From assembly GCA_015680685.1 (NCBI GenBank), contig MNCI01006057.1:16748-80747 (forward strand): DNA of 64,000 nucleotides, in the 5' to 3' direction. The DNA comes from Gnetum montanum (Eukaryota; Streptophyta; Gnetopsida; Gnetales; Gnetaceae). Below, piece after piece: positions 1 to 11,129 of this stretch. Each line of letters starts with the position of its first letter. The first letter of the stretch is position 1. The translations under genes and the position numbers were made by a program. Under the pieces are notes generated by a model. It made no database searches. It had not been told where the DNA came from and was given only the letters and a program-made list of their open reading frames with translations.

Positions 1-390
1 TTTGCAATTTCCTTCTCATAAGCACTCCGATGAGAGGCTAACATGTTAGGGGTAATCCATTATGATGCAATGGGTGATGGCTCTCTCACAAGCATTTCAA
101 TGGGAGGCCATCATTTTGGTGATAATAAACCTTAGTGCCATGATCATGGTCAACTATTTCCTTTAGCATACGATTATCATTTACATCTCAATCCTCCCTT
201 GCTATCCCAAGCTAAGTCTCTTCATCCATTACCTTTAGCATACCATTACCATTAGCACTCTTAAGCATAGAAAAGCATCCTCTAGTTGAGTACCAATGAG
301 CAATGTTGGTGCCATGCCTACTGTGGTATTTTAGATTCTTTGTTAACATCTCTTGGTCTACTCCTCCAAATGTTGACAAAGAGGGGCCAA
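1..390 (+). other. 3' internal end of an LTR element, ending in a polypurine tract
   Basis: No reading frame is recognisable. Two imperfect copies of a unit of about 70 bp (from about 12 and 85, each with ctca-aagca and gagaggc/ggaggcc) lie at the left end. The stretch ends in a purine run, GACAAAGAGGGG (375-386), just before TGAAATACC, where LTR-like arm 1 begins. That is the polypurine-tract position of a plus-strand LTR element, so this is probably noncoding 3' internal sequence. The element body would lie left of the window. Confidence 0.35.
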
Positions 391-2030
391 TGAAATACCA
401 CCAAATTTAGGCAACAGTGCCTCAATGACAAATTTGTCTAAGTGTCAACACAAGACAAATTTTTTCTAAGTGTCTAGCCCATGCTTCCACTACTAGGGCT
501 ATGCTCTAAAGTGTAGCTAGGATAGCATGCAACAAAAAACTAGATTTACAAAATTTTCTAAGTGCAGATAGTAGTTGCAAAATTTTTCTAAGTGTTCTGC
601 TACGCGTCCATTACCTCTACTATGCTCTAGAGTGTCGCCAACATAGCACACACTTCAATGGCTAGTTTCACTAAACTGTCAAGTTAGAAGCTTTTAAGCT
701 AGCTCAGCATAAAAGAGGCATTTGGTAGATTTGCTAACTCCCGAAGCTACCCCTCCTGCTATGCTCCTAAGCATAGCTAGCGTAGCAAGAATAAAGATTG
801 TAATTTTTACCAAATTTTTCCAAGTATCCATGTTATGCCCTATCCCATCTTAATATGCTCATGAGCATAGCAAGCATAGTAGCCCTAGACTTCAATTTTA
901 TTTTACTTTTTTTGCAAAAGTTGCATAACTGTTGGGCTATGCTCAGGAGCATAGCTAGTGTAGCAACACAAAACTACCTCCAAAAGCTTTTAGAGCTCAG
1001 CATAGGCCTTCATTCCAACTCTAGCACTCCTTCAGTAAGTAAGATTAGCAACTTTCAGTTTCTTTGCACCCTCTTATGTCCCAAAATTGTACCTACGCTT
1101 GATCCCACTCAAAAGAGGGGAGAGCATAGTCCCAAAGCGTAACCTCCAAATTGCACTATTTTGCATTATTTGAAGGTACATTACAGTCTTAGCACATGTA
1201 GTCTTGGTAGCATAGTCATAGTCAAGTAGCATTTTGGGGTCTATTGGACCATACCAAAGCATAGCACTAGTTGCTTCAGTGAGAGCATAGTAGAGGTTAG
1301 CATAGCCCCACCTACCCCTTTGCCACATGATGCTTAGTCTGTACTTCACGGCAACCCTAAACCTATAAATACCCCCACATTTCACACTCTAGAGGTTGGT
1401 AATTTATTTTAGTGGTGGGCATTTTGAAGCATTTGATTGGCAAATTTAAGCAACAATCACCACTTTCAAAGTACCACTTGGCACTCGAGGCACATTGAGC
1501 ACCCCACACATTAGAGCATCTTAGCACCTTGGCAACACCTTTGCATCCCATTTAGCACTTTAGCACACTACAACCCATAGGATACTGTAGTAGCCAACCC
1601 AACAAGCACAAACCTTACAACAAACATTTATCCTCACCCTAGGACACCCCAAAGACTATGGCTACATTGCTACTATGCATGTCTATACACCACATACCTT
1701 CTCATCTCTCTTTTGTAATTGCTATGCTCCCCATTTGGGGTGTTTCCACTCTCTCTCTTTCAAACTCTGCATTTTCGAGCATTTCTGATGCATTTTTCCT
1801 TGGTATTTTACTATTGCATTCACATCTCCTCGCTACTTTACATGTTTTTCACCTGTTTGCATTGTCATTCTCATGCTAGGAAACCCCACTATGCTTAGAC
1901 TTAGCTAGCATTGGTACTATCAAAAACACCATTAGAACACTTAGCATTATTTCACAATATTAGCACCTACATTGCAACTAACCACACCACCCCTTGGTTG
2001 CACCAAATACCCTAGTTGTAGTCAACAAAG
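391..2030 (+). repeat. LTR-like arm 1 of family K (plus orientation)
   Basis: The arm starts TGAAATACCACCAAATTTAGG after a polypurine tract. It contains repeated CTATGCTCNNGAGCATAG-type palindromes in the U3-like part (near 490, 610, 757, 852, 936) and a TATA box at 1364-1370. The segment at 1658-1760 (CTATGCTCCCCATTTGGGGTG) recurs, reverse-complemented, at about 5020-5110, so the stretch is one arm of a large inverted pair with 4510-6299. At well over 1.5 kb this LTR is much longer than the 0.8-1.1 kb LTRs farther right, so it is a separate family. The 3' boundary is approximate. Short open frames here, including 1658-1879, are LTR sequence and not genes. Confidence 0.55.
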
Positions 2031-2039
2031 TCCTTGTTT

Positions 2040-4227
2040 GATCAACAAGATCATCTAGGGCACTCCACCTCCATTTTCCAACAAGTCCATCTTGCCAAGG
2101 TAGGGTCGAGGTTGTGTGTCCATTAACCCCTTGGTGTTCTAGCCACCAACATTCTCAATCGTTACAGCAAGCTCATTTGGAAGTGCAGCTAAAGGATTCT
2201 TGAGGAGCTCGCAATATCAATCATGTTGCTTGTAAGTATCCTCAAACATTTGCTTATAATGGATGTATCTAGTGTGATATAGTTGATCCAAGAGCTCTGA
2301 TTACTTAATGACCAATAATGTGTACTTCGAGTGATCCTTGTGCTTGAAGTTAGACCTTGAGGTAGTTGGTGTCATGGCTACCGACGATGCAAGTTGATTG
2401 CTTACTACTATGTTAGAGCCAGCTACCTTGTTGTTATTGGTTTTGGCCTTGGATTACTTTGCCATTAGTTTTTCATTGTTTGGCTTAGCCTTATTGGCCA
2501 TTGTTGCTATAGTTGTGGTTGCTTGCTTACCCTTGTCCTTATCTTTTTCTTTCTTCATGTGCAGGTTTTTGTAGGCCATGTAGGCCAAAGCCTTGCTAGC
2601 CTCCACCACATCTTGGATGACCTTGATTTGAGCAAATGCTTGGCTTAAGGACTATGAGGCAAGGTAATACAGTTTTGACTTGATGAAGTCATTTATTGCA
2701 CCTTTGAAAATGGCTAGCAGGTGTGTTTCCGTGATGGGCTTATGGATCTCATTAAGCAACGTACTCCATCGTTGAATGAATTTTTGCATAGGCTTTAAAT
2801 GACCCTACCTCACTTGCATCGACTGGTGTAGGGTCACCTTGGGCTTCAAGTTGTACTTAAAATGCATGATAAATTATGTAAGAAACTCCTCCAAAGAAGT
2901 GATGGAGGTCCTAGGGAGTGCACAGTACCAATCTAGTGCCTTGCCTATCAAGGACATTATGAACACATAGATGATTATGTGTGGCCATGCCTGTAGTAAA
3001 AGGCATTCTAACTAGAAGGTCACTAGATGGGCGTTAGGGTCTCCTTCACTATTGTATTTGGTAGATTGGGGTAGAGGGACCTTGGTAGGTAGTGCTAGTG
3101 GTGGAATTATAAGATTGATTACATCATCCTGATAAAAGTCCATCATATGGATGGCTTCAGAGGAGGCATCCTTGAATCACTTAACATCTTTAGTGAGGCT
3201 TTAGATTAGTTAGAATGCTTAATCCAAGCCTAGTGCAATTGTGGTAGGTTGTTTGGGTTGTGTAGCCCACTGTACCATTTGGTTGGCCCACGACCTAGTT
3301 CTAGGTTATGTGACCACACAAGATGCTTGTTGCATGGGTTGTGCAATGGACACAACACCCAACCCGCACCACGTGTTTGTGGGTTGGGCTATTGCAAAGG
3401 GTGCTAACATGATAGGAAATAGGAAAAAATATGCCCAAGTTGTATGTGGCTACAAGATGATAGGAAATAAGACAAATAATGCCTGAGCTAGATGTGGCTG
3501 AGAGATATGCATGGTCTACACATAAGGTTGTGTAGGCGTACCATTTAATGGCGCAGAGGGTTGAACAAGTTAAGCATGCTACATAGGCTATGAAAGCTAC
3601 ATAGGCTGGGAAGGTATGATGAAAGCTAAAGGGATTTGCACTATCCTAACACATTTGCTATGTTTGGTGGGTTGCCACCATAGGTATGGACCTAGGAAGT
3701 GATACTCGATTGACAATTGTCTCCTAAAAGATAGATTGGTGAGATAATCAAGGCATGAAAGTGGAGGTTTTTAATTTGAATAACATGTGGAATGAGTCAT
3801 CATGCTTAGATCAAGCTTCAAACTCATCCACATCCTCGTGCAGGGGCTCCTCATAGTTGGTCCTTGCCTCATGAACCATGTTTCAAATGAGGTTGTCTAG
3901 CATCCACAGGTAGGCTTCTATGAGTGGAATAAAGTGTATATTGGAAGGGAGCCATTCCCTCTCACTGTAATGGATAAGCTCAAAACTACATTTGGCATTG
4001 ATTTCTTGGTAGTTTACATACAAACCCCCCTAGAGCTCTACACCAACAAAGTTATATTACTTGTCATTAAGCACCATGAACTCAAGAGATAGGTTGTGTT
4101 GCTTGAAAGATTACCTTTCTACTAGGATAGGATCCCTAGCCCTAGGTAGGTCAATTATGATCTCTTGTTGAATGGATCAGACAACAACTACGCTTGAAGT
4201 AGAGGTTGAAGGTTGTTCAAGGTTCAT
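2040..4227 (-). pseudogene. gag of family K element, degenerate
   Basis: Read on the minus strand from an ATG at 4227, the sequence gives a long gag-like frame broken by stops and small shifts. The capsid core lies at about 2990-2640, with a signature resembling the plant Ty3/gypsy Retrotrans_gag domain: ALDWYCALP, then SLEEFLTYFIMHFKYN, then an HxPI/ITETHLLAIFKGA stretch. A Lys/Asn-rich linker follows at about 2580-2400 and coding-like sequence runs to about 2050. Gag proteins form the cytoplasmic particle that packages element RNA. The likely leader and primer-binding region is at 4500-4530 (TTTTGGGTGCTAAGGGGAG on minus). No protease or RT follows; the frame runs straight into arm 1. Plus-strand frame 3241-3486 is antisense to this gag. 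Confidence 0.6.
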
Positions 4228-4509
4228 GGTCCAATGAGGAAATGCAAAGGTTGCTAAACGTAAAAGGAAGAAAAATGGCTAACTTTTCTAATTGAGAAAA
4301 ATGGATAAGTGCAAGAATGCAAAAAAACAACTACTAAGTGTAAAAACGTTGAAAAATGGCTAAGTGTAAAACATAGAAAGAATGACTATGTAAAATTGTA
4401 GAAAAATGACAAAGTATAAACTATTTAAAAAATGGCTAACTCTGGGACTATGTTGAGAGCCGACTATGCTCACTACACTATGAGTTGATTATGCTCCCCT
4501 TAGCACCCA

Positions 4510-6299
4510 AAATTTGGTTAAGTGTAAAGTATACACTTTAGCAGTTGTCAAGTGGGATTCCAGGGGAATTGATGATGAGGACCAATCTACATGGGGTGTA
4601 GAGACCATGCAAGGTAACAACTAAGGAACATCAAAGAAGGAAATGGAAAAGGCCCTCCTTCTAGCACTAGAAAACTATAGCGATAGAAAACATCAAAGGT
4701 TGAAATGGTACATCAAGAGGTCCACAATCGCATAACATTGAACCCACATCCACATGAGAGCCTACTAGAAAATTAAGGTAGGGTGCCCATAAGGGTCTTG
4801 TTGATTGAATTGGTATTTATGGGGTGTTACGATGAATGAATGTGAAGGTTTACATAATGTTTAAAATGTTCATGATGTCTATGAAGGTGAGCATTATCAA
4901 CGTTTTTGGTGTAAAATGAGGGTGTAAACGTGTGAATTTATACAAAAAAATAGTAAGAAACACTAATTGAATGCTAGAATGCAAGTAAAAATGCTAAAAA
5001 TTTCATAGAGAATGAGTGAGAGGGAAATTGGCATCACCCCAAATGGGGGGAGCATAGTTAACTGTAAAGAGAAGGTGATGAGGCATGCAATGTACAAATA
5101 GGCACAGTAGGCAGCATAGCCACAGTCTCAAGGTGTTTAGGCTATGAAAACTAACATCCACCATAAAGTTTAAGCCTATTGGATTGGTTGTCATGATGTC
5201 CTACAAGTTGCAGTGGTCAACGGTGTGCTAGGTAGTATGCAATGGCACTATTGTGGTGTGCAATGATGTCTACAACTAACTACAAAAATGCCAACCACTA
5301 AAATGTGAAGCACTAGGGTATTTATAGGGCTAGGATTAGTGTGAGTTCCAAATCGAGTGTCATGTGTCAGAGGGGTAGTTAGGACTACCCTAGCCCCAAC
5401 TACGCTCCCACTAAAGCAAATGGTATTCCAATGGTATGCTCCAATGGACCTTATGAAACTACCAAACTATGACTACACTACGAAGACTGCATGTGCGAAT
5501 GATAAACAAACCATAATGTACCTAAAAATAATGCAAAAAAATGAAATTCTAGAGACTACACTCTAAAACTACGTTATCCACTTTCTCAAGTGGTGTCAAG
5601 CATAGGTACAATTTTGAGGGCAAACATGGGATGCAAAAGAAATGCAATTTGCTAATCTTGCTTGCTAAAGGAATGCTAGGGTTGATATGTAGGCCAATGT
5701 TGAGTTCTGGAAGCTTCTAAAGGTAGTTTCGATAAACTACACTCTAGAGCATAGTCCAAAAATTAGATAAATTTTTCCAAAAGATGAAGCTCAATGCAAA
5801 CTATGTTGACTATGCTCTAGAGCATAGTCCCAACTGGGAAAACATAGCCTTAACACTTAGAAAAATCTGGCAAAAACTAATGTCTTCATGCAGACTACAC
5901 TAACTACACTTTGGAGCGTAGTAGGGAGTGTAGTGCTAGAAGTTAGAAATTCTCTTAAACTATTTCTTCCATTCCAAGACAACCTGACAACTTTTGGCTT
6001 GACATTTAGGAAAATTTGCAAAACTGATCATCTTAGTACTAACTATGCTAACAATGCTCTAGAGCATAGTCCTAGCAGGGAGAGCATAGTTAGGACACTT
6101 GGAAAATTTTGCAACTACTATCAACACTTAGAAAAATCTTGTAAATCTAGGCTATATATGTTAACTACACTAACTATGCTCTAGAGCATAGTCGTAGTAA
6201 TGGGGAGCATATTCTCAACACTTAGAAAAATTTGCCAAGTTTTAACACTTAGAAAAATCTACAGTTCAGACCCAATGGCCTAAATTTGGTGGTGTTTTA
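4510..6299 (-). repeat. LTR-like arm 2 of family K (minus orientation)
   Basis: This is the reverse-complement partner of 391-2030. On the minus strand it begins TAAAACACCACCAAATTTAGG (6299), has its TATA box at 5326-5320, and the shared CTCCCC-ATTTGGGGTG segment at about 5050-5020. It sits 5' of the minus-strand K gag, as a 5' LTR should. Its outer third carries palindromic cassettes (5738-6192). The inner boundary near 4510 is inferred from the change to PBS/leader-like sequence and is uncertain. Confidence 0.55.
5738..6192. repeat. Palindromic cassettes in K-arm U3
   Basis: The perfect 20-bp palindrome ACTATGCTCTAGAGCATAGT occurs at 5809-5828 and 6173-6192. One-mismatch or partial forms occur at 6051-6070, near 5740 and near 5915. 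The last three good sites are about 121 bp apart and are separated by copies of CACTTAGAAAAATYTG, so the stretch is a decayed tandem repeat with a palindrome at the centre of each unit. Related but more divergent copies occur in arm 1. Confidence 0.75.
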
Positions 6300-6309
6300 G
6301 TTAAGAGAC

Positions 6310-7800
6310 AACTACAGAAGTGGTTGCTAACCAAATTGCAAAAGTACTTAATGCACATGAGATTTCTATTACAAATGTATCTACACTTTGAGATGTGCAG
6401 ACATCCATAGGAACTGGTAAGCAAAGATTGAGTGCAGCACAGCACAAAGAGTTGCTAGACTAACTTGTGGGAACCAAGCAACCAATTCCAAACATCTTTG
6501 ATTTTTAGATACAACCCATTCAAAGCTACTTAAAGCAAAGGACAAATGCATCATCTTGGAAGGGTAACTAAAAATGGCTCAAGCACAAAACTAATGCTTG
6601 GCTATAGAGGCTGTTGAACTATGTACCCATTTTGCTGATCTCATACTCCTTAACCTTGTAATAACTAGAGATGAAGCTTTTTAACAACTTCAAGAATAAT
6701 TAAAAAAAGCTAAGAAGGGAATGGTAATGACCATCTTCAACTAGTTCATAGTACAAGTAGAAACCTACTTAGTTCAAAAGGACTTGATCCAAATGCACTA
6801 GGAAAATGAAATACTAATTGCAAAAAATCATCACCTATGAAATGTTGATGCACAAAAACAATAGATACAAAAGTTTATTCATCAATAGCCAAAGAAACTT
6901 GCTATGGTGAACATGGAATTGAGGCAATTGATTACAGAGAATCACAATCTATTTATGAAGGAAGTTCATGCCTTACACTAGAAATCTACCATTGAGATCA
7001 CCACCTAGAAACATTAGGCTCTCAAATTTGAGAGAGTTAAGAATTACTAATGCAACCAAGTTGTCTTGCAGAAAGAAGTAAATGGGAAACATATCCAAGT
7101 GGCTAAGGCAAAAGTAAATGAAAGCCACCCTTTAGCAACTCTAGCAAGGAAGAGAGGTGTTGTAGCCCATCATTGATGGGATAGATTCCTACAACAAAGT
7201 AGAGATCCACCTAAAGGAGTTACAAATTGAAGAAATGATAAAGTATATAGAATGGTCAATCTCTGATATGCAAACCTAATAATGCTAATTACTCGAAAAC
7301 CATGGTTAAAACTTGAAAAGTAAGTGGAAAACTCGTACTTGCTATACAAGGTAGAGTTCAAGCACCACAAGGACACCAAGAAAAAGCTTGAGATGGGAAA
7401 TGTTGAACTCAAAGTTCTTAGGGCACAACTCACCAATCAATAATCAACTACTAAGAACTTGGCTAGGAGAATGAGTGACTACTAGAAGTTGTAAAACACA
7501 CTCAAGGAATTCAATATCAAACACAAATAGTTCTCTATCTAGTTCATCAATGCTAAGGAGCTATTCCTAGTAATTCCCTGTCCTTGGGACGTGCCCATTA
7601 CAACCCACATTGGAAAAGCTATGTGGACCATGCATGATCCCAAGAGTGAGGAGAAAATGAAAGCATTGTTGGACACTTTCCACCTTTCACCAAAAGTTGT
7701 AGTAGCTGCTAGACAACCATAATAGCCTCAACCACTACATGTGCCTGAAGCTGAGGAAGGTCTGTTGGAGCCTCAAGATCCTCCACCACCTAGGTCCATG
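6310..7800 (+). pseudogene. Extra 3' ORF of element L, coiled-coil-like, broken
   Basis: One plus-strand frame remains protein-like for about 500 codons, with Glu, Lys, Gln and Leu-rich heptad-like text (for example TTEVVANQIAKVLNAHEISI, MELRQLITENHNLFMKEVH, VELKVLRAQLTNQ). It is interrupted by stops mostly explainable as CAA/CAG/TGG transitions. It ends in a Pro-rich tail (DPPPPRSM) about 220 bp before the 3' LTR, which is the place of an additional or env-position ORF in plant Ty3/gypsy elements. A related tail (MEESPPPRTI) ends the ORF next to the LTR of element I. There is no signal peptide or membrane segment to argue for an envelope protein, and the function is unknown. Confidence 0.5.
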
Positions 7801-8021
7801 TCATCTTTTCAAACAGTCTTCATGCCATTAGAGGATGTGATATCTAATTTTTTATTTGGTGTTTCATTTTGTGTCATGAACATCACCGTTTGTAATTTTG
7901 TTAATTTGCACACCTTAGAACTCAGTTTTGTCATGTAGTTTTGTTGAATCGTGTGCTAGTCAATAATCCCATACCTTTCCAATTTTCTTGTGAACTTGAG
8001 GATGATTTTTCATTTAGTCAT

Positions 8022-8028
8022 AAGGGTA
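8022..8028 (+). promoter_or_regulatory. Polypurine tract of element L
   Basis: AAGGGTA stands directly before the LTR start TGATGAG. It corresponds to the better preserved GGGGGTA at the same place in elements B, C and G. Confidence 0.6.
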
Positions 8029-8969
8029 TGATGAGTCATGGATTGGCCATGTTGATAAGGCCTCATCAACTAAGCCTCGTTGATTAGGCCCCATTGACTA
8101 GGCCCTGTCGACTAGGCATCATTGAGTAGACCCCATCAATGCACCATTTGATGCATTAACGTGGCCCTGTCGATGTAGGGTCTATTCTTGCCTATAACTA
8201 CATGCTAGCCTTCTATGTTTAGGCATCATTCAATCATAGTTATAGTGAAGCTCATACAATTCTTTCATTTGAAACTTAGAATATTTTCCCTAGTGCTTGT
8301 AGCAAGAGTCATTGAGTGTATGGATCTTTATTCGAGCACTATTGTACCTGAGCACAATATTGTGTGCAGCAATAAAGATGAGCTTCTTGATAAACCTTAT
8401 AGCATTCTAGATAGTTTAAATGTTTCATTCATGCATTTAATGTTTTCAACTATTTATTCAATGTTTTCTAGTAATTTAGCTAATTAAGTAATTAAGGGAG
8501 ATAAGCTAAATAGAAATTAAGTAAACACATAAGTATGACCACTTTGAGCATGCATATGATGTTTGGTAATCCCAGCAATGCTTAACGCTTTGTAACCCAA
8601 CAATGTTATATGTGTTCAAGATGTGTATGACAAGTGGGACTAGATACTTTAATGTTAGGACTAGTTACACACTAGTTAGTCAATTAAATTAAAGTAAACA
8701 TTAAATTACTTTATTCCTCATTCTATCTATTTCAAGTACCAAAATCATAAAACACAAAATTATGAAAATCATGTACCTCAATTACACTTAAACCATACCC
8801 TTGAGCTTCACAAGTGTAGTTGGGAAGATAACAAATGTCCTCAACACCCAGTTCACTTCCTAGAGAACTAGTGTACTAAAAACTACAAAGTCTAAAGAAT
8901 TCAACTAGATCATACGTGACCGCTTTGTGATTCATATGGTTGGGTGTAGGGGTACCTTACTACTCATCA
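8029..8969 (+). repeat. 3' LTR of element L
   Basis: The LTR starts TGATGAGTCATGG and ends GGGGTACCTTACTACTCATCA, the termini shared by all right-hand elements. U3 contains short repeats of GCCTCATTGACTAGGC/GCCCTGTCGACTAGGC type. A TATA-like CCTATAAC (about 8190) and AATAAAG (about 8368) mark the promoter and polyadenylation parts. A 5' LTR is not found in the window because the element is cut at 6299/6300 by K sequence. Confidence 0.85.
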
Positions 8970-9139
8970 AATATGAAGGAAAACCATGCTTTATCCTAAT
9001 TTACCCTAAAATTTAAATTTATTTTTTAATTTACCATCTTTAAGCTAGATGATAACTTCATACAACTTCTAAGTCATTACTATGAGTTATGTAGGGAGGC
9101 CTATTTTAGTTAGCTATAGCCATAATGTTTTTAACTTAT
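8970..9139. other. AT-rich spacer, nothing recognised
   Basis: No frame, repeat family or RNA motif is recognised. It is probably old genomic or LINE-flanking sequence. Confidence 0.4.
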
Positions 9140-9690
9140 TGAGTCATAATAATTATCATTATCCTAACCTTATTCAATCAAAAAGGTATTGGTTACATGA
9201 CTTCTTTTTTATGATTCACCTTTATAAGGAGTGAAATCTTTATTTATTTATAATTCCTTCACGAAATCTTTAATCATTTCTCTAATATCTTTTTGGGTTC
9301 TCCTTTCAATGGCTTTCATACTTGATCTTCTTTTCACATTCCCAAACTATCTAAGATGACATTCCTATAATTTATCTTAAATATAAGCCACTCCAAATCT
9401 TTATCTAATGTCTATATTGTCTAGTTTATCTCCTCTAGTAATATTTAGCATTCCTTTAAGGATTCTTATTTTTTTCATATGTATTTCTTATTCATTTTTT
9501 TTTTTTGTATTGCCTAACATTTAGCATCATATAAGATAGTAGGTTTGATTTATTTCTTATAAATGTTTCCTATTAGTTTTATTAGTATTCTTTTAACACA
9601 TAAAAAATTACTAGCCTATCTCCATTTTAGCCATCCTAACTTATTAGATCATAAAATTTTGTAAAATCTATCAAGAAAATAATAATTTTT
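9140..9690 (-). mobile_element. RTE-type LINE, C-terminal fragment and 3' tail
   Basis: On the minus strand several frames together give the plant RTE post-RT signature in order: NKLGWLKWR-ASNFLC, KLIGNIYKK-IKPTILYDAKC (compare GWLKWRxASxxLCD and LYGxECWA), then FGVAYI-DKL-ECHLR-FGNVKRRS (compare GVAPIxDKMRExRLRWFGHVxRR). The 3' end near 9215-9140 matches the usual RTE tail: TCATGTAACC followed by GGATAATGATAATTATTATGA-like short repeats. Several frameshifts and stops make it a 5'-truncated dead copy, as is usual for LINEs. The 5' limit is not sharp. Confidence 0.7.
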
Positions 9691-10269
9691 TGTTAGCCTT
9701 TTTTGTACGTTAGATGTGCATTTAAAAGTGACAAGATAATTAATGGTAGAAGGGTTTTGTATAAAAGTTTCTTAGAAGACTGCCTTGATATTATTTATCT
9801 CTACTCATTTGCTTATTTATCTCTACATGCTAACATGTTAATGCCATCTATGACTTCTTCTAGGTTAAAATGCAAATAATTTTAATATAAAAATCAATTT
9901 CCCCTAAAAAAGGATTACTATAACATGCACAAACATTATCAAATTAATAGATTAGCTATATGTAGAAACTTTATTTTGGAAAGACTTCTAGAAATTATTA
10001 GGCTCTATATCATGTGAAAAAATTATTCTTGTTGAACTTTGACAAAATATCTTTTTCTTATTTGTGCAAAAACACTTATATCTCTTGACCAAACTATCTT
10101 TTATTCTTTGCTAGCATATTTTATATAATTCCTATGACATCCTATTCATGAATGTCATGGAAAACATCAAATATTAGTTATATTAGACTTTATGCATAAG
10201 AAGACAATACATAAAACATCAAATATATGTATCATTTGACATTATGCATAAAGGAAATAATAGGAAAAA
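9691..10269. other. AT-rich sequence, nothing recognised
   Basis: No coherent reading frame or repeat terminus was found. It may include more of the LINE 5' of the recognisable part, but the frames are too broken to say. Confidence 0.35.
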
Positions 10270-10703
10270 TGCAGAAGAAGAAAGAATAGAATGGTTTATT
10301 GATATGGAATAGTGTATCTAGATCATTCTCTAAGAGTGTTTCTTAGGGATAGATCCTACAGTATCTATCCCTTAGAGCCAATCTAGCATTGCCACCATGG
10401 TTAGGCCTATAACTAACCAGAAAGGATGCCCAGTCCTCTTCATGTGCTACTTCACATGACTCTTGTGACTTGCTTGTACCAACTCCATCACTCCATGTTG
10501 ACATGACCTCTAAGCCCAGGTATAAATGCCTTAGGTCAAACCCCCGAAGGTCACCTCAAGAGACATGTCTATTATTAAAATGCACCCTTTCAAGTCTCAG
10601 TTAAAACATACCCTTTCAGGTTTTGTTACAATAACAGTAACACTTGTTATGAAGAGGCACCATCTTTGTTCTAAGCAGCACCATTGGGAATGGAGATGTT
10701 ACA
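10270..10703 (-). repeat. Possible copia-type LTR (minus)
   Basis: Read on minus, the stretch begins TGTAACATCTCC immediately after a purine run, CCTAAGGGGGATAT (plus 10704-10717). It contains TTTATA (about 10520) and AATAAA (about 10290) and ends TTCTTCTTCTGCA. A TG...CA stretch of 434 bp behind a polypurine tract suggests a 3' LTR of a truncated Ty1/copia-like element. The flanking pentamers do not match, so it is not a clean solo LTR. No copia protein could be confirmed nearby. Confidence 0.4.
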
Positions 10704-11129
10704 ATATATCCCCCTTAGGTTTTGTTCTTTCTTGAATGAGTCTATGTTCACTATCTTTTTCAAACTCTAATGTTTCTGTTATGCTCCTATGCTCCAATAA
10801 TTTGATTTCTCCTTTTAACTTAAAGTTGCTTCTTGCTCATTCTAACAACAAGACATGTGAGAAAAATATATGGAAAATTAAATAATACTTTCTTGATACT
10901 TCATTTTCTAAGATAATGAAAAGAGGTGAATTAAAGATCTACCAACTACCAATCACCAGTCCTAACCAAGGTTATACAAAGTGAAATTTTTATCTAGTTA
11001 CCCAAGTGTAGGTAGTGCAAATCCTTTATTCCCAAATTACATTACCTTAGATATTTTACTTATATAATTAAAATATAAATTAAAAAATGAAGAAGATAAT
11101 AAGATTATAAATAAAATTAAGAGTGAGAT
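10704..11129. other. Spacer between possible LTR and CCR4 pseudogene
   Basis: It contains the purine run next to the putative LTR and a short coding-like stretch on minus (about 10850-10720). Otherwise it is AT-rich with no recognised feature. Confidence 0.35.

Noticed and set aside
1658-1879. Small gene encoding a hydrophobic peptide
   Set aside because: The same text recurs inverted at 5194-5003 within the other K arm, so it is repeat sequence in an LTR-like arm.
3241-3486. Plus-strand frame of 81 codons
   Set aside because: Antisense to the K gag frame and without family similarity.
6310-7940. Retroviral-type envelope gene in element L
   Set aside because: The position would fit, but the frame shows coiled-coil-like, hydrophilic text with no signal peptide or transmembrane segment.
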